Shown: positions 8,879 through 18,186, counted from the first letter of the stretch. The stretch: 64,000 bases of DNA from an uncultured Oscillospiraceae bacterium (GCA_910587345.1 CAJUKH010000043.1:124001-188000); one strand, 5' to 3'. Notes: generated from the letters alone by a model not told the origin. Numbers and translations are program-made.

Positions 8879-8943
8879 GGTATGACCTCCGTTTCAGATA
8901 GAAGATAGTATAAGGGCCGTATTTTGCCCCCGGTTTTGCAATA

Positions 8944-9573
8944 TCAGGAAAGCCTGTCCGGCAAAACGGCCAGCCCCGGCCGGCCGCCCTTCACCGCCTC
9001 TGTCAGCACGGCGTAAGGGGGCTTGTCCGGACTGTGACGGCAAAATTGTAGGCGTTTTGGCTCCAGCCCCGCCCCCCGCAATGCGCAGAGAATATCCACA
9101 AGCCGCCCGGCCTCGTGGACCAGGGCAAACCGGCCCCTGTGTCCCAGCAGTCTTGCGGCTGCGGTACAAAGCTCGGCAAGGGTACACCCCTCCATCCGTC
9201 CGGGGCCTCCCTCCCTGCCCGAGCCTGCCGGATACCAGGGCGGATTGGAGACCACCAGATCGGCTCTAAGGTCCCGGTCCACGGCCCGCAGGTCCCGGGT
9301 GAGGATCTCCCCTGCCAGCCCGTTGGCCGCCAGATTTTCCCGGGCCTCCCCGGCGGCGACGGGGTCCACCTCCACCCCGGTGAGAGTCAGCCCCTCCTGC
9401 CGCCCAGCGCAGAGAAGGAGCAGCAGCCCCGCCCCACAGCCCAGATCCACCACCCGGTCGCCGGGCTTCAAAGCGGCAAACTCCCCCAGGGCCAGAGAGT
9501 CGGCCCCCAGAGGAAAACAGTTCTCGCTCCAGCGGTAAAAAAAGCGCCCCAACCGCTCCTCCCCGCCCCTCAC
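8944..9573 (-). CDS. Class I SAM methyltransferase, tRNA1(Val) (adenine37-N6)-methyltransferase-like
   Basis: 209 residues. Motif I is VVDLGCGAGLLLLL, and the catalytic N6-adenine motif NPPWY is present. This matches the TrmN6/YabB family. The GTG start overlaps the stop codon of the upstream Nudix gene (GTGA); longer frames run inside that gene. The family's target in Firmicutes has little direct proof, so the tRNA assignment is by family. Confidence 0.85.
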   Translation of the reverse strand: MRGGEERLGRFFYRWSENCFPLGADSLALGEFAALKPGDRVVDLGCGAGLLLLLCAGRQEGLTLTGVEVDPVAAGEARENLAANGLAGEILTRDLRAVDRDLRADLVVSNPPWYPAGSGREGGPGRMEGCTLAELCTAAARLLGHRGRFALVHEAGRLVDILCALRGAGLEPKRLQFCRHSPDKPPYAVLTEAVKGGRPGLAVLPDRLS

Positions 9574-10169
9574 AGCAGGTCCACCAGACTTTGGACCACC
9601 CGGGCGGTAAGGCCCCAGATGACCTTGCCCTCCCAGGTCCAAAGGAGCACTGTGGTCTCCCCCCGCTTCCAGGGGTAGCCCTCGGGGTGACCCACCCGCT
9701 CGTTGGGAAAGTCGGCAGGGGGAATGGTCCTTTGCTCACAGCGGTACACCTCCGGCGGGGTGTCCCGGAAAAAGGAGAGGGGCACGGAAAACACTTCCGC
9801 CACCTCGTCTTTCCCCAGCGACAGCCCCTCCCGCCAGCCGGGGCAGAGCCGGCCGAGAAAAGGATATATCTGTTCCCCCGCCCGCCGCCGGACGGGGGGC
9901 AGGGCGGGCCCCAGCTCCACCATGGGCGGGACAAGGCCCAGCTCCTCGGCGGTCTCCCGCAAGGCAGTCCTCTGAGGTCCCTCCCCCGGCTCTGCCCCAC
10001 CGCCGGGGAAGCAGACCTCCCCGGGCTGGGTGTGCAGGGAAGGAGAACGGACTTCAAAGAGGAGGGACAATTCCCCCGCCTCCTCCCACACCGGCACCAG
10101 CAGGGCATACCGCCGCCCGGCGGTCTCCCCCTCCGCCGTCACCCGAGCGGCCAGCTGCTCATAGGTCAT
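9570..10169 (-). CDS. Nudix hydrolase, CoA pyrophosphatase-like
   Basis: 199 residues with a complete Nudix box (GGAEPGEGPQRTALRETAEE, then LGL) at about residues 53-75 and a preceding LHTQPGEVCFPGG segment, which is the NUDIX/CoA-type signature. Probably cleaves CoA or a similar nucleotide. The ATG at 10169 has an AGGAGG site 6 bases upstream. Confidence 0.88.
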   Translation of the reverse strand: MTYEQLAARVTAEGETAGRRYALLVPVWEEAGELSLLFEVRSPSLHTQPGEVCFPGGGAEPGEGPQRTALRETAEELGLVPPMVELGPALPPVRRRAGEQIYPFLGRLCPGWREGLSLGKDEVAEVFSVPLSFFRDTPPEVYRCEQRTIPPADFPNERVGHPEGYPWKRGETTVLLWTWEGKVIWGLTARVVQSLVDLL

Positions 10170-10237
10170 GCCCTCACCTCCTGTCATGTAAAACCAGTAT
10201 AGCACGAAACCACACCCCGGCGCAACGGCACAAGGGC

Positions 10238-10269
10238 AAAAAACAGGAGGCCCGCGGGGCGGGCCTCCC
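10238..10269 (-). terminator. Terminator of the pentapeptide-repeat gene
   Basis: 10-bp GC stem (10247-10256 with 10260-10269) followed, on the minus strand, by a T run. Confidence 0.75.
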
Positions 10270-10277
10270 ATGCTTAC

Positions 10278-10886
10278 CTATATGATCTTGACCCCCGCCA
10301 GCCTTGCGATATCCTCCGCCTGATGGGCTGATATCTTTGCCCCCTTCAGCTCGGCCAGCGACTCGGATACGGTGATGCCGTCGATCTCGCAGTCGGACAG
10401 GTCCACCCCTTTTAGCGAGGTACGGAAAAACTCCGCCCCCGAAAGGACCACCCTCTCCAGCCGCACCTTCTTCCACTTCACCTTCTGAAACCCCGTCGAC
10501 CGGCAGCGGGTGTTCTGAAACAGCAGCTCTTCCAAGGCCGCTTCATAAAAATTGGCATAACACAGGGAGGAATCCCTGATTTCCCCCAGCCGCAGCACGG
10601 CCATGCTGAGATCCGCCCCATCCCCCTTGCAGTCGGTCACGGTACACCGCTTCCAGTAACTTTCCCGAAAGGGGATATTGGAAAAATCACAGCCGGCAAA
10701 CACGCACTCGTAAAGTCCGGCCTTGGTAAAATCGCACCCCACAAAGCGGCAGCCGGTGAAGGTGACCTGTTCCAAGTCGATTTTATAAAAGTCCAAACCG
10801 GTAATGGTCTCGTTTTCAAAGGCGACCCCACGAACCGATTCTCCCGTCTCCTCCGCTCTTTCCAACAGTTCCTGCAGTGTTTCCAC
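10278..10886 (-). CDS. Pentapeptide-repeat protein
   Basis: 202 residues. Residues 20-180 are built of A(D/N)LXX-like five-residue repeats, many with aromatic or cysteine residues (FTGCRFVGCDFTKAGLYECV), expected to fold as a right-handed quadrilateral beta helix. Some members protect DNA gyrase from quinolones or toxins (Qnr, MfpA), but this one has no diagnostic feature of them. GTG start with an AGGGGGGA site upstream. Confidence 0.82.
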   Translation of the reverse strand: METLQELLERAEETGESVRGVAFENETITGLDFYKIDLEQVTFTGCRFVGCDFTKAGLYECVFAGCDFSNIPFRESYWKRCTVTDCKGDGADLSMAVLRLGEIRDSSLCYANFYEAALEELLFQNTRCRSTGFQKVKWKKVRLERVVLSGAEFFRTSLKGVDLSDCEIDGITVSESLAELKGAKISAHQAEDIARLAGVKII

Positions 10887-10940
10887 GCCTGTCCCCCCTC
10901 TCCCTCTATGGTAGCCGTCCCGTCCCTTTCTGTCAAGGAC

Positions 10941-10973
10941 AAAAAAGGGACCCCCGGCAATGCCGGGGGTCCC
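10941..10973 (-). terminator. Terminator of the GT2 gene
   Basis: 13-bp stem of GGGACCCCCGGCA and its complement (10947-10973), followed on the minus strand by a T run. Confidence 0.85.
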
Positions 10974-10981
10974 TATGTAAT

Positions 10982-12265
10982 TTAGGCCGCCTGGTCCAAC
11001 TGGGCCACGGACTTGTGACGGATGGGCTTCCACTCCACCTTCTGGAAGAGGGCAGCCACCGTAATGGGCAGATAGGTCAGCATAAACAGGGGGAAGGCGA
11101 AGAGATAGACCACCTTCTGCCAGCTTTGGGCCTTGATCTTCCGCCACTCGCTGGCTACGGTAATGGCTCCGTAGAGGAAAAAGCCCCGGTAAAAGCCGGT
11201 GAAGCCGGCCAACAGGAAATTCCCCGTCAGGGCCAGCACCTGCCTTGTCACATCGGCGGGAGCCCACAGACACACCAGAAGCAGCATCATCTGGATCGCG
11301 CCTCCCAGAAGTGTCAGCAGCACCCCCGGGGTGATGGTCACCAGCAGGTCATAGCACCCCAGCGCCTGCCGGCCGCCCCGGAGCATTCCCCGCAAAAGGG
11401 GCAGGCCGTAGGCCCCGTCCACCTGATAGAAGCCCTTGGACCACCGAAGCCGCTGGTCCCAGGACTGACGGAAGGAGGTGGGCTGCTCGTCATAGATAAC
11501 GGCCCCCTCGCAATAGCCGATGCGCCGGCCCTCGGCGGCACACTCGGCGGAAAACTGGATATCCTCGGTGAGCAGGTGATAAGGCCAGCCGCCCTTTTCC
11601 CGGATCAGGTCGGCCGACACCAGAAATCCGGTACCCGACACGGCACAGTTGATACCCAAAGCCATCCGGGCGGCATTGACAAAGCGGGCCTCCCGCAGAA
11701 ACCAGATGGAATAACCGGCGCTGATCCAGTTCTGGCCGAAATTCTTGGAGTTGCGATAGCTGGTGATGGCGGTAAAGTCTCCTCTGTCAAATGTCCGGTT
11801 CATCTCGGAAACAAAGTTGGCGTCCACAATGTTGTCGGCGTCAAAGACAAAGTATCCTGCATACTCCTGGTCTTTGCCCTCTGCGGCAATGTACTTCAAC
11901 AGAAAATCCAGGGCATAGCCCTTGCCCACCTCCTGCCGGTTGAACCGGCGGCAGACCCTGGCGCCCGCCGCCTGAGCCACCGAAGCGGTGCGGTCGGTAC
12001 AGTTGTCGGCCACCACATAGATGTCCAGAAGGTCGGCGGGGTAATTCTGCCGCTTCAGGCTGGCAATGAGTTCCCCAATGACACCCTCCTCGTTCCGGGC
12101 GGAGATAAGAGCGGCATACTTTCGCAGCCGGGCAGGCCTGTGCAGGTCCTGCCACCGCCGGCGGAGCAGCCCCACCGCCAGATAGGCCACCTGATAGCAA
12201 TATACAAGCCCGATCACCATGGCAATGACCATATTGAACTGTTCCACAAAAGCAATGAGTTTCAT
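10982..12265 (-). CDS. Membrane glycosyltransferase, family 2
   Basis: 427 residues. A signal-anchor helix (residues 10-32), a GT-A domain with NSxD-like (ADNCTD), DAD and TED motifs and the processive signature QRLRW at about residue 255, then four C-terminal membrane helices. This is the layout of NodC/hyaluronan/poly-GlcNAc synthase-type enzymes, so it may make or extend a surface polysaccharide. The sugar cannot be told from sequence. It is alone between two terminators. Confidence 0.88.
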   Translation of the reverse strand: MKLIAFVEQFNMVIAMVIGLVYCYQVAYLAVGLLRRRWQDLHRPARLRKYAALISARNEEGVIGELIASLKRQNYPADLLDIYVVADNCTDRTASVAQAAGARVCRRFNRQEVGKGYALDFLLKYIAAEGKDQEYAGYFVFDADNIVDANFVSEMNRTFDRGDFTAITSYRNSKNFGQNWISAGYSIWFLREARFVNAARMALGINCAVSGTGFLVSADLIREKGGWPYHLLTEDIQFSAECAAEGRRIGYCEGAVIYDEQPTSFRQSWDQRLRWSKGFYQVDGAYGLPLLRGMLRGGRQALGCYDLLVTITPGVLLTLLGGAIQMMLLLVCLWAPADVTRQVLALTGNFLLAGFTGFYRGFFLYGAITVASEWRKIKAQSWQKVVYLFAFPLFMLTYLPITVAALFQKVEWKPIRHKSVAQLDQAA

Positions 12266-12384
12266 CCCGCTCGCTCCTTTCTCTCTTGACCGTGAGCGTC
12301 CTTTTTCAGTCCCATTTTAGCACTATTTTTCCCAGATTCAAGGCCCTCCGGGCAAATTTAAGGGAACGTTAAGAAAACATTTCT

Positions 12385-12414
12385 CTTTCCTTTACAATGC
12401 TTTCCTTTACAATG
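12385..12414. repeat. 15-bp perfect tandem duplication in an intergenic region
   Basis: CTTTCCTTTACAATG occurs twice back to back (12385-12399, 12400-12414). The 277-base gap 12266-12542 holds no other clear feature. Confidence 0.9.
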
Positions 12415-12542
12415 CCTTCCTTTTAAAGCAAAATACGCCCTGCTCCCCTGTGCCCGGGACAGCTCCACTATACAAAACAAAAAGCCTCCCTGTCCATATT
12501 TTTCCGATAACCGGTCTCTTTTGCGGGATAAGTGGTCACGAT

Positions 12543-13379
12543 TCACCCCAGCGGGCGGCAGGTCACCGCCGCCCCCGTCTCCTCCACCCAGGGGCGGATG
12601 ACCTCAAAGGCCTCCTCCCCGCTTTCGGCATCGGAGGGGAAATAGGTCCACTGGCTTAAAAAGCTGTGGGCATAGTTACAATGGATATTCCCGGTGTAGA
12701 TCTGCACAATGGGGTCGTCGATATAGCAGGGGGTATCCCCATCCCCCTTGCAGTCCCGGCGAAATGTGAAGTACTGCTGCCCCTCTTTCATATAGATGAT
12801 GCGGACGGTCAGGTCCTCCTCCGCAATGTCCAGCCGGTCGGAAAGGCCCGCCATCTCGTTAAAGCTGTCCTCCGCCGTCACCTTCTCAAAATAGAACAGT
12901 TCCCGGTACCCCTTCAGGATATCGGCCTCCCGGCTTTTGAACTGCTCCGGCACCAGCAGATTCAGCGTGGTATCCTCCACCACAAGTTGAGTGCGTACAT
13001 CGCTTCCGTCGGCGGTCTCCACCGGGTTATATGCAAAGTAATTCGGACTGACCCGGATACTGCGGCCGTTGGGGGCGATCTCTTCCGGATAGGACAATGT
13101 ATTTTGGGTGTAGAGGGGGGTCCCTTCGTCATCAATGGATTGGAAGTTGTAGGCGTCCACCACAAAAGCCCCCGCCTTCTCCTCCAAAAGCGGAAGCAGC
13201 GCCTCGCTTTTCCGGGCGATCTCCAGATATTTGGCGTCGCTTTCGTTCTCCCCACTGTATTTCACCACAGTGGTATAAAACCCTTCATGGCCCGGCCAGC
13301 CCGTTTCAGCGGACTTTTTCCCACACCCGCTCAAACCAAAGGCCATCAGCAGGGCCAGACAGATCGCTGCTCTTTTCAT
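12543..13379 (-). CDS. Lipoprotein resembling the extracellular part of DUF1430 proteins
   Basis: 278 residues. Signal peptide with lipobox LSGC (about Cys18). The body contains VSPNYFAYNPV, LLVPEQFKSREADI and IIYMKEGQQYFTF, which recall the extracellular region of DUF1430 (bacteriocin-associated ABC permease) proteins, but no membrane domain follows. This likeness is from memory and is weak. The start at 13379 has a GGAG site; a longer frame upstream lacks a signal peptide. Confidence 0.62.
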   Translation of the reverse strand: MKRAAICLALLMAFGLSGCGKKSAETGWPGHEGFYTTVVKYSGENESDAKYLEIARKSEALLPLLEEKAGAFVVDAYNFQSIDDEGTPLYTQNTLSYPEEIAPNGRSIRVSPNYFAYNPVETADGSDVRTQLVVEDTTLNLLVPEQFKSREADILKGYRELFYFEKVTAEDSFNEMAGLSDRLDIAEEDLTVRIIYMKEGQQYFTFRRDCKGDGDTPCYIDDPIVQIYTGNIHCNYAHSFLSQWTYFPSDAESGEEAFEVIRPWVEETGAAVTCRPLG

Positions 13380-13482
13380 TTCGCTCTCTCCTTTCCTCCC
13401 CTCCAAAATACCCCTCCCGCCCTGTCATTGCAAGGCCTTACGGCAATTTATCAGAAAATCTTTAGGCTTTTGTAAGATTTGC

Positions 13483-13519
13483 AAAAAAGGAGCGGACAGG
13501 CCTTGGGCCTGTCCGCTCC
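13483..13519 (-). terminator. Terminator of the ECF sigma/anti-sigma operon
   Basis: 14-bp stem (13489-13502 with 13506-13519), followed on the minus strand by a T run, 14 bases after the stop codon. Confidence 0.85.
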
Positions 13520-13532
13520 CAATAAAAATCTC

Positions 13533-14972
13533 CTATTGCAGCGGGATCCTTTTCTCTCCCACCAGCAAAGCCTCCGCCTGGTCGGGGTCCATCAAAAGCC
13601 GTTCCCCCCGGTCATACCCTTCCAGAAGCAACTGCCCCGTTCCCGTCTCCCCGTCCACCCGGCTCTTGGGCGGGGTCAGGGGGATCTGCCCTCCGTCCTT
13701 CTCCAGCAGGACCCACCGGGTGTTGTCTTCGCTGCCGGTCCAGTCCCAGCCGGCCCGCTCCATGCTGTCCACGGTGAGGCTGACCCGAAGGGCGGAGAGC
13801 TTTGCCCCGGTAACATGGACGGTACAGTCGCCGTAATAGTGGAATTCTACGCTCTCGTCCAATTCCGCAATGACCTGATGGCCCATACCGGTAGAGAAAG
13901 ACAGCTCCACCGGCTCGTCGGAGAGCACCTTCTCTGCCCCGTAGTTCGCCGCCAGCTCCAGATAGGGAAGGTCCTCCACCGTCATGGGACAACCGTCAAA
14001 ATCGCACAAATAGAAGCCTTCCTCCTCATCCCCTACCCATGTATAGCCTGTACAGCCCCACCTCTCCCCGGTACGGGTGTCAATGAGGGCTCCGGCGGTG
14101 CAGTAGGAGGTCAGATACTGTCCCTGACGGACCTGCCCACGGCGGTTGCCCACCGCCACCATGGGGCGGCCGTCACCGGTGAAGAGAACGGCAGAGACCC
14201 GGGCGCCTCCCTCCCCCAGCTTGGTCAGGGGCACTGTGGCCTGGGCGGACAACTCCGCCACCAAATGGATCAATTCTTTTCGCCCTTCTGGGCTGTTCAG
14301 CGCCTCATGACTCTCCTCCAGCTTTCGGGCGGTGGATGCCAGAGGGAGCAGGGACACCGTCTCCCGCCCGATCGTTTCGATCTCCTCCTCACTCCACTCC
14401 ATATCCGCCACCCCCCGGCACAGGAAGGTGATGGTCTTGCCCATCAGTCCCCCCATCTCCTGTCCCTCAAACTCCACGCAGTAATAGAGGGTCCTCCCGT
14501 CCGCCGAGAGAATGGGCTGTTGGGACCCGCTGCTCATGTTGGGCTTCTCCCCCTCCACCTTCACATCCCAGCGGAAAAGATTTCCGCCGAGCCGGGGTTT
14601 CCCCTCCAGCACCCCCCCATCGTTCCGGGTGAGGGCCAGCAGGAAGGCCGCCCCCTCATCATCCACAATGGCCTCCTGCAAGGTGAGGGTATACTCCCCG
14701 GTAACGGCCCTCTCCCCCACGGCGGTGACCCCCTCTGCGGGAGTCCGGCCCAAAAAGCCGTCCCACCCCACCGTCAGCCCCGCCGCCAACGCCCCCACGG
14801 TAAGGGCCGCCGCCAGACAGGCCGCCAGCAGGGCCGCCCGGGTCAAATGAGGCCGCCTCCTTCGGGGGATCTCCTCCCGGGCCGCCTTTACGGCCCCTAA
14901 AATATCGTATTCCGGCGTCTCCACGCCCCGCAGGGCCCTATAAATGACCTCTTCCCGCTCATCCCGCTTCAT
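13533..14972 (-). CDS. Membrane-anchored anti-sigma-like protein (DUF4179 type)
   Basis: 479 residues: a cytoplasmic N-terminus of about 45 residues rich in charge (RALRGVETPEYDI), one membrane helix (about residues 45-67), then a large outside domain. This is the DUF4179 arrangement, commonly encoded after an ECF sigma factor. It overlaps the sigma gene by 14 bases, so translation is coupled. Probably holds the sigma factor inactive until a surface signal arrives; the signal is unknown. Confidence 0.78.
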   Translation of the reverse strand: MKRDEREEVIYRALRGVETPEYDILGAVKAAREEIPRRRRPHLTRAALLAACLAAALTVGALAAGLTVGWDGFLGRTPAEGVTAVGERAVTGEYTLTLQEAIVDDEGAAFLLALTRNDGGVLEGKPRLGGNLFRWDVKVEGEKPNMSSGSQQPILSADGRTLYYCVEFEGQEMGGLMGKTITFLCRGVADMEWSEEEIETIGRETVSLLPLASTARKLEESHEALNSPEGRKELIHLVAELSAQATVPLTKLGEGGARVSAVLFTGDGRPMVAVGNRRGQVRQGQYLTSYCTAGALIDTRTGERWGCTGYTWVGDEEEGFYLCDFDGCPMTVEDLPYLELAANYGAEKVLSDEPVELSFSTGMGHQVIAELDESVEFHYYGDCTVHVTGAKLSALRVSLTVDSMERAGWDWTGSEDNTRWVLLEKDGGQIPLTPPKSRVDGETGTGQLLLEGYDRGERLLMDPDQAEALLVGEKRIPLQ

Positions 14973-15441
14973 TGGTCTCCTCCTCCCATGTCAAAAGCCC
15001 GGCCAGCTTGTCCCTGGCCCGCTCGTACCGTTTCCGCAGTGTGGCCGCCGGGACATGGTACAGTTCCTCCAGCTCCCGGTAGCTCCACCCTTCCATCACC
15101 CGCTGGAAGACCAGCCCCCGCTCCTGGGCAGTGAGCACCCCCAACGCCTGCCGCATTTCGGGACCCATATAGTCCGGCTCCCGGGGCGGCTCCCGAAACG
15201 CGTTTTGCCCCCGCTTCCGCCGGCGCAGAATGTCCATACACCCGGTGTAGCAGACCCGGTACAGCCAGGGCCGCAGCCCCTCCCTCGCCGGCGCCCTGTC
15301 CCACCGCTCCCAGGCCTTCAAAAAGGCGGTCTGCACCGCATCCTGGGCCTCCTGATAGTCGCAGAGGATGTGGTGGCAGTACCGCAGCAGCTCCTGCCCG
15401 TAAGCCTCCACCGCCCGGGAAAAGGCCTCCTCCCGCTCCAT
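14959..15441 (-). CDS. ECF-family RNA polymerase sigma factor
   Basis: 160 residues. Region 2 (residues 8-75, with DYQEAQDAVQTAFLKAWE) and region 4 (residues 100-155, with GWSYRELEELYHVPAATLRKR, a helix-turn-helix) are clear. It has no C-terminal extension. The chosen ATG has an AGGAGG site. First gene of a two-gene operon with its likely anti-sigma partner; a candidate self-recognised promoter lies 40-75 bases upstream. Confidence 0.92.
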   Translation of the reverse strand: MEREEAFSRAVEAYGQELLRYCHHILCDYQEAQDAVQTAFLKAWERWDRAPAREGLRPWLYRVCYTGCMDILRRRKRGQNAFREPPREPDYMGPEMRQALGVLTAQERGLVFQRVMEGWSYRELEELYHVPAATLRKRYERARDKLAGLLTWEEETNEAG

Positions 15442-15487
15442 GCTCCTCCCTCCTTTTTTCTCATCTGGAAAGCCGCTTTCATAGAAT

Positions 15488-15516
15488 ATAACGCTCACCA
15501 GCCCCATTTTGTGACA
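15488..15516 (-). promoter_or_regulatory. Candidate ECF-type autoregulatory promoter
   Basis: On the minus strand: TGTCACA (15516-15510), 16 bases, CGTTAT (15493-15488). The -35 unlike TTGACA and the CGTT-type -10 fit ECF promoters; assignment is inference. Confidence 0.4.
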
Positions 15517-15621
15517 TTCCACCCCCAGCGGCGACCGCGCCTTGTTTTGCAACGCGTTCCCGCCGGCGCGCCAGGGTTGCCGCCCCCTACAGCCAACAGA
15601 GAGGAACGATACCCCGCCCCC

Positions 15622-15659
15622 AAAAAAGGGGCGTGCTTCCTGCGGAAGCACGCCCCTTT
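15622..15659 (-). terminator. Terminator of argS
   Basis: 16-bp stem (15625-15640 with 15644-15659), T run on the minus strand, 11 bases after the argS stop codon. Confidence 0.85.
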
Positions 15660-15670
15660 CTCACACCATA

Positions 15671-17422
15671 TCACATTTTCTCCGGCGCAGCCACCCCAAT
15701 GAGATTCAGCCCATTGGCCAGCACGCTCCGGGTGGTATCGGCCAGCTTGAGCCGGGCGGCGGCCACCGCCGGCTCCTCCCCCTTGATGCGGTGGGCAGTA
15801 TAGAACCGGTGGAACTCCCCCGCCAGTTGGGTCAGGTAGCGATTCACCTGGGAGGGGTCCAGATCCCGGCCGGCCAGCTTCAGCTCCTCGGGGAACCGGG
15901 CGATGGCCTTCAAAAGCCCCAGTTCCTCGGGACTGGTGAGCAGCGACACATCCACCTCCGCCGCGGCGGGAACGGTCATACCCTCTTCCCCCAGCCGTTT
16001 CAGCAAAGAGCAGATACGGGCATGGGCATACTGGACATAGTAGACCGGGTTGTCGCTGTCCTCCCGGACGGCAAGGCCCAGGTCAAAATCCACCGGGCTG
16101 GTGGGCTTGGAGTTATTGAAGAAATACCGGGCGGCGTCCACGCTCACCTCGTCCAGCAGATCGTGGAGGGCGATGGCCTTGCCCGAGCGCTTGCTCATCC
16201 GCTCGGGCTTACCGTCCCGCAGCAGGTTCACAAGCTGCATGAGTACGATGACCAGCCGGTGGGAGCCGTCCAGCCCCAGCCCATCCAGGGCGGCCTGAAG
16301 CCGGGCCACATGTCCGTGGTGGTCGGCCCCCCAAATGTTGATGGCGGTGTCAAAGCCCCGCTTTTCCAACTTGTTTCGGTGGTAGGCGATATCGGCGGCA
16401 AAATAGGTATAAAACCCGTTGCTCCGGCGGAGCACGTCATCCTTCAGATCCAGCTTCTCCACCTGCTCGGGGGTCTTTCCCTCATTTAAGTGCTTTTGCC
16501 GCAGCAGTTCGGCGGTTTTCAGCCACAAGGCTCCGTCCTGCTCGTAGGTCCAGTCCTTCTCGGTGAGCAGCCCCACCGTCTCGGCCACATAGCCGCTGTC
16601 GTGGAGGGAGGACTCTAGGAACCACTCGTTATATTCGATCTGATACCGCTTCAAATCGGCCTGCATCCGGGGGATATTGTTCTTCAGGCCAAACTGGGCC
16701 ATGGCCTCCTGCCGCTCGGCCTCGGGCTTGTTCAGCCATTCATCGCCAAACTGCTCCCGAAAGGCGGCGGCCAGCTCCCTGATGTCCTCCCCCTGATAGC
16801 CGTCCTCAGGGAAGGTCACCTTGTCCTCCCCCAGAATAAGCTGCTGATACCGGGCGTCGATGGAAACGGCAAACTTATGGATCTGGTTGCCGGCGTCGTT
16901 GACATAGAACTCCCGCCACACGTCATAGCCCAGCCGCTCCAGCACGGCGGCCAGAGCGTCTCCCAGCACGCCGCCCCGGGCATTGCCGATGTGCATGGGA
17001 CCGGTGGGATTGGCGGAGACAAACTCCACCATCACCCTTTTCCCTTTCCCCTCCCGGCTGGCGCCGTAGGTCTCCCCGGCCTCCTCCACGGAATTCAGGG
17101 TCTCGGCAAACCACTTGCGGCCCAGGGTGAAGTTGAGAAAGCCGGGGCCGGCCATCTCCACCTTGTCAAAATAGCTGCCCTCCAGCTCCATATGGTCCAT
17201 GAGGGCCTGGGCAATGTCCCGGGGGGCCTTCCCCAGCGCCTTGGCGGCAGCCAGGGCAAAGGAGGTGGCGTAATCGCCGTTTTTGGTATCCTTGGGGATA
17301 TCCACCTGTGCCTTGATGTCCGCTCCGGCGGGAAGTGCCCCGGCGGCAGCGGCCTTTTCATAGGCGCTCCGGGTCAGGGCGGCCGCCTGTTCCCGGGCGG
17401 CCGAAATCAGATTTTCCGTCAT
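15671..17422 (-). CDS. argS: Arginyl-tRNA synthetase
   Basis: 583 residues. Charges tRNA-Arg with arginine. An N-terminal Add-1 domain is followed by the class I signature (SANPTGPMHIGNARGG, with HIGN), the KMSKS-like RMSKRSG loop and the alpha-helical anticodon-binding DALR domain at the C-terminus. The ATG overlaps the stop codon of the upstream DUF1934 gene (ATGA), so the longer frame is not used. Confidence 0.96.
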   Translation of the reverse strand: MTENLISAAREQAAALTRSAYEKAAAAGALPAGADIKAQVDIPKDTKNGDYATSFALAAAKALGKAPRDIAQALMDHMELEGSYFDKVEMAGPGFLNFTLGRKWFAETLNSVEEAGETYGASREGKGKRVMVEFVSANPTGPMHIGNARGGVLGDALAAVLERLGYDVWREFYVNDAGNQIHKFAVSIDARYQQLILGEDKVTFPEDGYQGEDIRELAAAFREQFGDEWLNKPEAERQEAMAQFGLKNNIPRMQADLKRYQIEYNEWFLESSLHDSGYVAETVGLLTEKDWTYEQDGALWLKTAELLRQKHLNEGKTPEQVEKLDLKDDVLRRSNGFYTYFAADIAYHRNKLEKRGFDTAINIWGADHHGHVARLQAALDGLGLDGSHRLVIVLMQLVNLLRDGKPERMSKRSGKAIALHDLLDEVSVDAARYFFNNSKPTSPVDFDLGLAVREDSDNPVYYVQYAHARICSLLKRLGEEGMTVPAAAEVDVSLLTSPEELGLLKAIARFPEELKLAGRDLDPSQVNRYLTQLAGEFHRFYTAHRIKGEEPAVAAARLKLADTTRSVLANGLNLIGVAAPEKM

Positions 17423-17862
17423 TTGCTTTCTTCCTCTCTTTTTTCCTTCACCCACAGCCGAAACTGGGTCAGGCCCGACTGTTGGGGACCAATTTGAATG
17501 CGGTAGTCAAGCTCCGCCTTGCCCTCCCGGTCCTCCACGGCCCAGAAAAGGCGGCTTGTCCGGATCTCCAGAGGCAGGGTGCCATAAGGGGTCTTGTAGT
17601 CGGAGGTATGGCCCCTCCCCTCCTCAAACACCATTTGGGACTGGTACTCCCCCGCTCGGGTCAGGGTGATCCTCCCCTCTGCCAGTTCCAAGGTGGTGCG
17701 GGTGCCCCCCAGGCCGGAGGTCTCCCCCTCCAGATAGGTAAGGGTCCACCCCTCCGCCGTCCGCTCCAGACAGCCCCCGGCGGTCTGCTCCACCCAGTCT
17801 TCCTCCAAAGTGTCAAAACACTGGCGGCTTTGGATGGTGATGATCACGTTGGTCTTCTCCAT
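17419..17862 (-). CDS. DUF1934 domain protein (YwiB-like)
   Basis: 147 residues forming a small beta barrel: starts VIITIQSRQ and carries the repeating hydrophobic strand pattern of DUF1934, related in fold to calycins. The family is usually encoded just before argS in Firmicutes, as here, with the two genes overlapping by 4 bases. Function unknown. Confidence 0.8.
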   Translation of the reverse strand: MEKTNVIITIQSRQCFDTLEEDWVEQTAGGCLERTAEGWTLTYLEGETSGLGGTRTTLELAEGRITLTRAGEYQSQMVFEEGRGHTSDYKTPYGTLPLEIRTSRLFWAVEDREGKAELDYRIQIGPQQSGLTQFRLWVKEKREEESK

Positions 17863-17980
17863 GGCAACCTCTCAAAAATTTCAGAGTAGGTCTATTATAC
17901 CCGCATTTTCAGGTGGTGTAAAGGGCGGATTTGGGAAAAGGAGACGGGATATCTGTAAAAAGTATAAAAGAGATCCTCTC

Positions 17981-18009
17981 TTGACAGCCTCTCTTTCCGG
18001 GGCTATAAT
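17981..18009 (+). promoter_or_regulatory. Consensus promoter of the FMN-riboswitch operon
   Basis: TTGACA (17981-17986), 17 bases, TATAAT (18004-18009); transcription would begin just before the riboswitch. Confidence 0.88.
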
Positions 18010-18023
18010 AGCCCCAACAGAAT

Positions 18024-18142
18024 AAGTTCTTCGGGGCAGGGTGTGATTCCCTACCGGCGGTATAGTCCGCGAACCTTCCTTGGAAGGCCGATTCGGTGTG
18101 ATTCCGAAACCGACAGTATAGTCTGGATGAGAGAAGAACTGG
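18024..18142 (+). ncRNA. FMN riboswitch (RFN element)
   Basis: The conserved RFN blocks are present in order: TTCGGGGCAGGGTG, ATTCCCTACCGGCGGT, AGTCCGCGA, GGTGTGATTCCGAAACCGA, CAGTATAGTCTGGATGAGAG and the closing AGAAG(A)AC that pairs with the first block. It binds FMN and lowers expression of the downstream genes when flavin is plentiful. The terminator after it indicates control of transcription elongation. Confidence 0.96.
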
Positions 18143-18186
18143 GCAAAGGGACCCGGGCGGAAAGGCCTGCTGTCCCTGCCTTGTCA

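Noticed and set aside
12358..12546. A 62-codon minus-strand frame between the GT2 and lipoprotein genes
   Set aside because: It is made largely of a tandem duplication and low-complexity Lys/Cys sequence, without a ribosome site.
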